From: Dirofilaria immitis
Taxonomy: Eukaryota > Nematoda > Chromadorea > Rhabditida > Onchocercidae
Reading direction: 5' to 3'
Assembly: GCA_024305405.1 (NCBI GenBank)
Contig: JAKNDB010000047.1
Span: 1-64,000, forward strand
Length of the DNA: 64,000 nt
Below, in pieces: positions 56,501-64,000 of this stretch. The notes below the pieces were generated by a model. It searched no databases. It saw nothing but the letters and a program-made list of their open reading frames with translations, and was not told the origin of the DNA. The position numbers were made by a program, and so were the translations under genes. The stretch's first letter is position 1. The number at the start of each line of letters is the position of its first letter.

Positions 56501-58329
56501 AATACTATAAACTGTCATATCCAGCGAACGTTTCTGCTAATATATCAGTAAATCCTATAATGAGTAAATCCTATAATGAATACAGAACGTTTCCTGGCAA
56601 TTAAATTTTAAAAATTGAAAGATGAATTTACTCTTCTGGAAGAAAGTAATATTCCAGTGCCTTTGACAATGATCTAGCTTTTTCAATACTTAAATAAAAC
56701 GGATTGAATGGTAACTCCGTAACACTACGACGTCCACATTTGCAAGAAATCGTTTGCGTTATAACTCCCTGGAAGATATCGAAAATTTTTCGCTTTTCAG
56801 ATATGTTAATTCTTCAGAAAATGTAATACAGATTTTGCTATTATGCTAAAAATTGATGACTTTATTTTAACTTGTTGATTTTACCTGAAATCTTTTGAGA
56901 ATGGTTTCGCGTACTTCATTCCATTCGACGTGATAACTGAGTAGTTTTTCAAGTTTACCAAAGAAAAGTATTTGAAATTCTAATGCATCATGCTGATTTC
57001 CATCTAGCTGCAGCAATTTAACCAATCCTTCAGCGCTAGTATCTTCCTGAAAATGCTTTGAAAAAACAAATTTTTTCAAAATAAGTTGTAGATGACATAG
57101 CAGTGGAGAGGAAAGAAAAGAAGCAATGATTAATATGAGAGATTTTTCAGCATTCACACATGAAAAATTTAGATTTTATCATCTTGAACTTAAATTATCA
57201 ATTTTTCTGTAAAATCAATACAATATTTTAAAATTTCAGGATCTGACTACGCAAGGAAATAAAGTCAAAAACTCACATAAGGCGTAATTTGCAAGGTTAT
57301 AAATAATTTTTGTATGCAATGCATCAACTCCTCAATATTTATTTTTTCTTTTTCTGGTTTAACAAAATTAGAAACCGGCCTCCAGTCATAAATGCATTTC
57401 CGAAAAACGGGATCATTAAAAATATCTGCAAATTGAGAAAGTCGTATATTGCTAACATCTTAATAATAAAATTGCATTTATTTATAAATAATAAGTTTCA
57501 GCAACAATTTTTGAAATTTCTTTAGCCTTCAATCACATGAAACCGATTAATCTTATATACCTGCAGGAAGCTATTCACATAACATGAATTTCCGAGATTC
57601 ACCAAACCGCATGGCATCTTTGTGATATCACGTCGATCCAGATCGGTGTTTGTTTTATTTTCATTTTTTATACAGCCTAATAATTTGTCCCATTTTTCCA
57701 AACCCAAACGACCCAGACAATATGGATTATCACGACAATTTTTAGTTCTGAAAATAACATTTTGAGATAAAAACCAAAGCATTATTTACTGCGTCACATA
57801 AATACTTGCAGCATTCATGTTTTTCTTCTGACGTAGCAAATATAAATAAAAGCAAACAAAACGTTTCCGCAAATGAAATGGCAATCTCACTTTGGATTAG
57901 GAACATAATGAAGAAGGCACGCAGATTTATTGAGCATATAAACTTTCCACGCCGCATCAAAATCGATTTCATCCGGTATTTCACAATCATTTGTAGCCTG
58001 ATAAATGCAAAATTTTTTAAAAATCATTTACTAAATCGAATTTTAAATTTCTAATCCATGTGAATCAAATATATGTTAGCAAGTAAAGAGAGTAAAGGAA
58101 ATAGAAAATTTTCATATTTTCATTTAAAAATTATTAATTTTAAATATCATTATGAGATAACATGCATTATCGGCATTATCAGAATACCCCGATCCTAGAA
58201 ATTTAAAAACTTCTAAAACACTGATATTGTAAACCCGAATAGGAATAAAATGTAGAAAATGATGTTTCTACGTAAATTTACATTGCGCCGACTTGCTCCT
58301 GTATTTCGTCGTTTTGTTACACAACCCAT
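47564..58329 (-). CDS. usp-48: Ubiquitin carboxyl-terminal hydrolase 48 (USP48)
   Basis: A cysteine-protease deubiquitinase of about 1,100 residues in roughly 27 exons. Exon 1 (58282-58329, MGCVTKRRNTGASRRN) joins in phase to the exon ending at 58005. The Cys box GLVNLGNSCYVNSFLQ lies at 57560-57748. GNQHDALEFQILFFGKLE follows at about 56990. A zinc-binding CxxC pair appears in ISCKCGRRS and YKCSECGQTG. The His box CGHYYDLIKHPGTRQWFTYNDE is at 55875-55950. DUSP-like regions with paired cysteines follow (SLCVHNHVS with ICLECVEALKARN, then RCEHGLLDYECW with FPCSICKSGYL). The C-terminal portion aligns with the human ubiquitin-like end, finishing ERGFADTALSHS. Frameshifts sit at the G run 56202-56205, between the zinc region and VLTIQLNRFTYDA, and at the T run 54885-54890. 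The enzyme is nuclear in animals and cleaves ubiquitin from histone and other substrates. Confidence 0.92.
48871..48946. repeat. Direct duplication in a USP48 intron
   Basis: The phrase caaaaattttaagaaatcc and the following aaaaattccatt occur twice, about 39 bases apart. A second pair nearby begins cttgtcaat and continues aatgacagcttaat or agtgacaacttaat (about 48953 and 49056). These are local duplications in AT-rich intron sequence. Confidence 0.75.
56533..56571. repeat. Short 18-19 bp tandem duplication
   Basis: The phrase agtaaatcctataatg occurs twice in succession within a USP48 intron. Confidence 0.7.
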
Positions 58330-58936
58330 TATTTTCCTCTGAACGGGTTCACTTTTTTAAAGTATACGATTGATAAAGCAGGCATTCACATTTATGTATA
58401 ACTATTCCTGAAAATTTTACATACTTTTAATAAATTTTCAAAAAATAAGTAATTTTTGCACGTATAGGAGAAAATTAATTCATGAACAAAAACAAAAAAA
58501 CACATAAGATTAAAGATATAATGCAAAATGCAACAGATAATTACATCGAAATATGTTTCGCTTACTTAAAATTTGTGAAATTAATTCTTAATTTTTTACA
58601 AAATTTATTCATCTAAATAATTTTAACAAATAATATACGCACAAATACAATAAAAGCAAAAGTGTGTTTCAACGCACAACTAATAACCACGATCAAACAT
58701 TTTCTCAATTATCTTTCAGTATAGCTTCTTCAGCATGTTTACATTTTAGAACGATTCGCTCTATGCAAATTTCTCGTCTTGTTCCTTTCGAGTAATTCCG
58801 TGAGAATTCTTTCGGATATTTTGCCGAATTATTGAGTCAGTTGTTGATCGGTTGTGTCATTTTTGTTTTTATGTTTGAATTGATCATTTAAAAAGTTAAA
58901 TCATATTTTAACAAATTCATTTAACAATTAGCTGAA
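58330..58936. promoter_or_regulatory. Divergent promoter region of USP48 and SNRNP27
   Basis: The start codons of the two oppositely transcribed genes are 608 bases apart, so this interval must carry both promoters, possibly shared. The last bases before the SNRNP27 ATG read aacaattag then ctgaa, a possible spliced-leader acceptor. No TATA box stands out in this AT-rich DNA. Confidence 0.6.
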
Positions 58937-60788
58937 ATGGTACGAGAACGAAGTCGAAGCAGAGGTCAGCATTTCTTTATCCCAAATATTTCCAGATTAT
59001 GCTTCATTTCGAATAACCTTCATATTTTTATCAAACAGTGAAAAGAATTTGGAAACCGTAGTTATTAAACTTATGATTTTCATCAGATCAAATTGATTCG
59101 TTAATTAGAACGATATAATGAATTATATTTGTTGTTCTAACACAGTAGTATTTTGTTTTCAGATCATTTAATTTGCATATTCCGTAGAGAAATCGGATTA
59201 ATTTTTTTTTATAGAAAGAGAACGTGAAAGACGACGTAGATCACGATCACGTTCTACTGGCCGAACACGAACAATCGATAAAGATCGTGCACGGCGTCGT
59301 AGTCAAGTATGCAGATTTTGAAATTTAATTATTTTTTATTTTTTAATGATTCCGTCACAAAACATATTGTGATTTGTTCCCAAAAAAAGTTTAAATGAGG
59401 TTCTGAATGATTCATTGCAAACTCTTCGATTATAAACCGTAACTGTTGCATTTCATTCTTAGGAACGTCGTCGGTCACGAACTCCCGTAGATCGTAGACG
59501 AAGTCGAAGTCGAGAGCGATTAGATGAAAGAAGACGGTATGATAATGAGGAAAGATCGCGAAGGTAATCTTATCGTATTTTTATAATTCTGAGATTTTTC
59601 TTTTCCTTAAGCTTATTAATATGATAAAAGTGAAATATAATTATAGCTTTAAATTTCAGTTAGCCATAATGCGTGAGAAAAATTTTGTTTGATGTGAAAA
59701 TGATTGATTGTTTATTTAATTATTAAATTAATGTTACGGATGAGAGTAGCATAATTTAAATCTTGTTTTCTCAATTTTAACTGAAATAAATTTGAGACGA
59801 AATTTTGGAAAATTGTATTGTCGTTTTTTAGGGATCGCGAAAAAGAAAAGCAAACAAAAGATGGTAAGTATTATCAAGTAAAAAATGTCATGTATGTGCG
59901 ATCTTAGGTTATTTGGATTTTGATTACTAGATAAAGTAATCCGATCATTCAATTTATGAGTCTTTTGATAATAATGAAGTTGCTTGCTGTAGGACATAAA
60001 TTAACTGGAAAAAACTCCACTTTATTACTTTTGAGGTAGTCTTGTATAACATGTTCATCCAGTAATAGAGCCAATTTTCCAATTATTTGTAAATCTTATA
60101 CTATTAGTGTTTTTAGTTGGTGTTGATTCTTTGAAAGGACTCGACAAAGACATGCTTAAGTTGATGGGCTTTGCAGGTTTTGATACAACCAAAAATAAAA
60201 AGGTATATATTATTTTTGACTAACTTCATTTATTTTTGACGGTCAATGATTATTCATTGTAATAACCTGAAGAAAGTACATAAGTCCCAGAATTCATCTC
60301 TTCCTTGCTTTCCCAAAATCTTCCGCTCTTTGTTAGTGAGTACATAATTTTAAGGAGATCTGCATCAGTCCTGAATTCGTGACAGACACTATTATGATGA
60401 ATAAAAGAGTTCGGGCAAATTTCAGAAAGGTAGAGCTGAAGTTATAATTCCAGTTACATACATTACTATCGATTTCTCTAGTATTTGCTGGCTAGTTTTC
60501 AGAAAACATTTTTTTAAATGGCCGACATGTTTGCACTAGTAGTAACTTGTGACTTTCCTTAACATCATGTGTGATTGGATCTTGATTTGCGATATTACAA
60601 ACGTTTGCTGTCAATCACATAGACAAATGCGAACTACTTTGAAATATCTTCTAAAAATGACAATTTAGCAGTAATTCTAGGTGCCAGGTAATGTTGACGG
60701 TGTGGTATCAATTAATAAACCGCGACGGTATCGGCAATATATGAATAGGAAAGGTGGTTTTAACCGACCATTAGATTATGTTGCATGA
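58937..60788 (+). CDS. snrp-27: U4/U6.U5 tri-snRNP 27 kDa protein (SNRNP27)
   Basis: Six exons, 58937-58964, 59215-59306, 59463-59563, 59832-59863, 60117-60202 and 60681-60788, give exactly 447 bases, or 148 residues. The N-terminal two thirds is an RS domain rich in Arg-Ser and Arg-Glu ([26 protein letters not shown]). The C-terminus carries the family signature: [18 protein letters not shown], then [20 protein letters not shown] and VA. Human SNRNP27 has the same ending and a similar length. It is a component of the spliceosomal tri-snRNP that influences 5' splice-site choice. All phases agree and no frameshift is present. The gene symbol follows nematode naming and is inferred. Confidence 0.95.
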
Positions 60789-61841
60789 GATGCTGATCTC
60801 CACGGACCATCATAAACGATCATTTCATAGAGCGATGCTTAATTGAAAAATTGTTTCAATAAGATTATAATAACTTTTGCATGATCCGCTTGTTCATATT
60901 GGAATGAATTATATATATTATCTTTTTCTCTAACTTCCAGTTTTTTGTATCTTTTCCTTTGGCTATTTGATCTTTTTAATTCAATTTTTTTAAGAAAATT
61001 AAGTAATCATTTTGAAATTCTGATTTAAAAAAATAGCAAAAAAATAGGCTTGCTATATGCGTTATAGTGACGTTAAAATGTCATATGTTCACACTATAGT
61101 GGATTAATTTATGCAGTCAAATTTTATTCGTATATTAAAATTGTGTTTATCCGATTATAAAATTGGAAGTAAGAAATGTTTTCCCATTTGTTTTCTCGAA
61201 GTCAATAAAGTTTCATATATATTCATGGTTCGTTGAATTCTTGAATAATAAGAATTCCGTAAAAGTTAAGTAGAATTGATAATTTGAAATATTTATAATG
61301 AATTTCATACATTTATACCACTAATATTACAAATATTTCAAAAATATCGAAGCAACATGTTGTCTTTAGAGCTTACAAGAAAATGAACACAATTCAGGGT
61401 TTCATTTAATAATTGTTTAAAATTTTTAATTAAGGAATAAATTAATGATTGCTTAAAATAACTAAGAATAAATTAGCGGTTGTTTGAGATTTTAAGAATT
61501 AAAAAAAAATGCAGTAAATACAAAATGATTTGAGTAATTCTGTTTGTATTAATTTGATTACGGCAAATTAAGCTGTGCGGTTGGATTTATCCCATTTTGA
61601 TGCTTCTTTTCTCGAAAGCAAAGAGGAGTGAAGGAGAAAAAATTGAAAAGGTTTCCTTATCATGTTATTTCAAATTTATCAAAATGATGAGATAGGTATT
61701 TTAAGATAACGATAGCTGAGATAATGTTATAATAATTCATATCTTTAAATTGTTTTCCTTTTGTGTATTTTTTTATATATCTTTCCTTGGATTTTAAAAA
61801 TTCACATTTCTCTACCATTGTTTAGCAAAGCATCATTAAAT
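60789..61841. other. Intergenic region
   Basis: This spans the SNRNP27 3' side and the upstream region of the phosphatase-like gene. No exon is seen. A short candidate acceptor, ccattgtttag, lies about 17 bases before the next ATG. Confidence 0.5.
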
Positions 61842-64000
61842 ATGGTTGGAAATAAAATTGAATCAAAACGTTTGAGAAAGCAAAAACGAAAAATTCAATT
61901 ATTTGTAAAAATATGAAGGTCATCTGTTTTTATGTTATACATATTTATTCCAAAATTGAAGTAATGAATTTATCGATTTTAGATAAATTTAAAATACTAA
62001 TTATATTATACTAGTCGTATTAATTATACAAACTTAAATAATTCCGATTTAGAAATAATTTAATTCTAATTTAGAAGTAATTTAGTAATTAGCTATTTTC
62101 TTTTATTTTTTTTCCTCTATTTTCTTTTATTTTGTGCTTAGTGCCTGATAATTTCTCATAATTATATTAACATCAAACACCAATTAAATAAATTTATTTA
62201 AACAAGTTGTTTATTCTAAAAATGTCCTTGAAATTTATGATCCATTTAACTATTTTGTTACTATTATCGAAATAATAGGTGGAACATTGGTTTTTAACAC
62301 ACTTTTCAATATCTAATGCCTATCAATCGTTATGCAGTGAATTTGATTCATTGCAACATATGACAAATGATTGGCTATCATCTATTGATCATGATCATAG
62401 TGCTTTTACATTTATTCATCATTCAATCAGTACACGTTTATCACGAACATTAAAAGTATGATAATTTACTACTTCACTTTTAATAAAAGCATCTAAATCA
62501 CTAAAAATTTTCTGATTCCAGCTGCCTAATAAGTAACAAAAAAATATTAACTTTAGCTAATTGATTAATGAAAGAAATATTTCACTTTGGCTAGATAATA
62601 AATAATCGATAATTTTTTTTCTATCAGATAACAAAAATGATTAGATAATGAAAAATATTCATCTGTCTGATAATATAACATGAACTGCACAAATTGCGCA
62701 TATTTTACTTTTTCAAATAATAAAGCTTATCATGCGTATATATTATACGCATTAATATGTTATATTTCATAAACATTAAACGTATATATATATATATATA
62801 TATGTATATATTAAACAAATGACAACGATATCGATTATTTAAAAATAAAGATTATGGTCATAAATTTAAGTAAATATTAATTTATATTTGAATTTATATA
62901 TATATATATATATATATATTTAAATATTTATTTGAATATATTTATATGAATAAATATATTTTGAGGTGAATAAATTCTTATCAAAAAATCAAATATTTTT
63001 AATCAAAAATTTTATTTATAATTAAAAAAAAAGATATTTTTATTCGAAAATGAATTATTAAGTTAATAAAAAATTTTTGTCACAAAAATTATTGTTTAGG
63101 CAAAAATTTTGACAAATATTTCTAAAAATAATTAAATAAATTTTATTAACAGATAAATGCACAACGTATTGTACGTGAAGATGGAAAAGTTTATTTTGCA
63201 TGTGAAGGACCTAATTTAATTACAGTTTATGATTTTTGGACTCTTGTCTGGCAGGTAAATAATTAAAATTAATAAGTACAGTTTGATATATCATGTTTTA
63301 CTGAAAATAAATCCATTCTAATTACGGTTTACCATTTTTGGATTTTTGCTTGACAGATATAGAATCTGTATAGGAATAGAATATTCTGGCTTAATTTATA
63401 TTCGTCACTTATTGTAGTGATGATACAGAATCCGTATAGAATAAATTACAGTAGTACCATGCGAACAGTTAAATATTCCATATTTATTTTGAAAAATTGT
63501 AAAATACTGTAGTTTCAATAAAATTATATCCACAAATTTTGAAATTAAAAATTAATAAAATACAATTATTGATTTTTCTAAATTTATTAAATTGAAGTTA
63601 TCACATTTAACATTTTTAAGATAATACTTCTTGTTGATTAAAATTTTACAAATTCTATCAATTATTGCTAATAATTAGGAAAATATAAAAGCGATAATGT
63701 CAATGAATTATCCATATGAAGAACGTCTTTATCGGAATGCATATCAGAAGAATCAAGAAACAATTCAGTATTGGCCGATTATTCATGGGAAAACATACAA
63801 TTTTATGCCATTTAAAATAACTTGCATTAGTAGCTTCTTGATGGTAAGTTGCACAGGATAGAAATGAATTTTAAAAGTTTATTAATATTTATTTCGAATA
63901 ATTTTATTATAATGAAATAATTACTTTCAAAAATTACTCTATAGGAAATTCATCACTTATCGTAGTGATACAAAATCTGTATAGAAGTGGAACATTCTAG
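61842..64000 (+). CDS. Protein tyrosine phosphatase-like gene, 3' end outside the window
   Basis: Exons 61842-61904, 62279-62455, 63153-63254 and 63679-63843 all join in phase 0 with GT-AG borders. Exon 1 is very basic (NKIESKRLRKQKRKIQLF) and exon 2 continues VEHWFLTHFSISN. Exon 3 (INAQRIVREDGKVYFACEGP, then DFWTLVWQ) matches the PTP block normally read as INAN..., QGP and DFW..VW. Exon 4 ends its block QYWP. The active-site HCxxGxxR region would lie beyond the window. The tyrosine-recognition KNRY motif usually present before INAN is not seen. The gene is either divergent or missing an exon in the intron 62456-63152. It resembles the expanded nematode PTP families. Catalytic activity cannot be judged. 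Confidence 0.7.
62784..62922. repeat. Two (TA)n microsatellites
   Basis: Alternating TA runs lie at about 62784-62812 and 62896-62920, within the long second intron of the phosphatase-like gene. Another, shorter TA run lies near 28200-28215 in a BRWD intron. Confidence 0.9.
63350..64000. repeat. Short dispersed repeat in introns of the phosphatase-like gene
   Basis: A phrase of the type atagaatctgtatagga followed by an aatattct end recurs near 63355, 63420 and 63965, with cacttatcgtagtgata upstream in two of the copies. The copies are imperfect and a few dozen bases long. They may be small relics of one element. The last copy runs to the window edge. Confidence 0.5.

Noticed and set aside
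33745..58329. A functional ubiquitin gene cluster (UEV, RPN10, USP48)
   Set aside because: The genes are on both strands, separated by a mitochondrial ribosomal gene and large gaps, with no operon-like spacing. Shared pathway is most likely coincidence.
62222..62278. ATG followed by MSLKFMIHLTILLLLSK, a signal-peptide-like start just before the VEHWF exon
   Set aside because: Two in-frame stops (TAA TAG) separate it from VEHWF, and the TAG is better read as the splice acceptor. The basic exon at 61842-61904 joins VEHWF in phase.

Overview
The window is AT-rich eukaryotic nuclear DNA. Its short exons, many small introns, AG acceptors just upstream of start codons (candidate spliced-leader sites) and gene content point to a parasitic nematode. 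A short piece of an alphaproteobacterial-type methionyl-tRNA formyltransferase gene, probably a Wolbachia relic, suggests a filarial species. The species cannot be named from the sequence alone.

Layout: 1-5832 has no gene I can support. 5833-8809 (+) is an unrecognised secreted protein. 8810-12311 holds a 51-52 bp tandem repeat, the fmt-like relic, a decayed collagen copy (+) and an intact tiny secreted collagen (-). 12646-15387 contains an unrecognised coding-like segment interrupted by a rearranged copy of exons from the neighbouring gene. 16688-32424 (-) is a BRWD/PHIP-type bromodomain and WD-repeat protein. 33745-34889 (-) is a ubiquitin-conjugating enzyme variant (UEV1/MMS2). 37073-40998 (+) is the proteasome ubiquitin receptor RPN10/PSMD4. 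42042-45898 (-) is mitochondrial ribosomal protein MRPS30/mL65. 47564-58329 (-) is the deubiquitinase USP48. 58937-60788 (+) is the tri-snRNP protein SNRNP27. 61842 to the window end (+) is the start of a protein tyrosine phosphatase-like gene. Gene models were built by joining exons on GT-AG signals, reading phase and remembered family sequence. Three of the genes (UEV, RPN10, USP48) belong to the ubiquitin/proteasome pathway, but they are separate transcription units and look like a chance cluster of housekeeping genes.

Two things deserve most attention. First, about 2.3 kb of BRWD exons are duplicated beside the gene as a nested inversion: one segment is copied inverted, and the adjoining segment is copied in the original orientation. 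The inverted copy joins in frame to unrelated coding-like sequence. Second, at least ten single-base frameshifts fall inside otherwise well conserved exons, nearly all in mononucleotide runs. At two of them a duplicated copy carries the longer run that restores the frame. I read these as consensus or assembly errors rather than biology, but they would break automatic annotation of BRWD, MRPS30 and USP48. I found no CRISPR array, no rRNA, no tRNA I could recognise by eye, no intact transposon, and no convincing undescribed multi-gene system.
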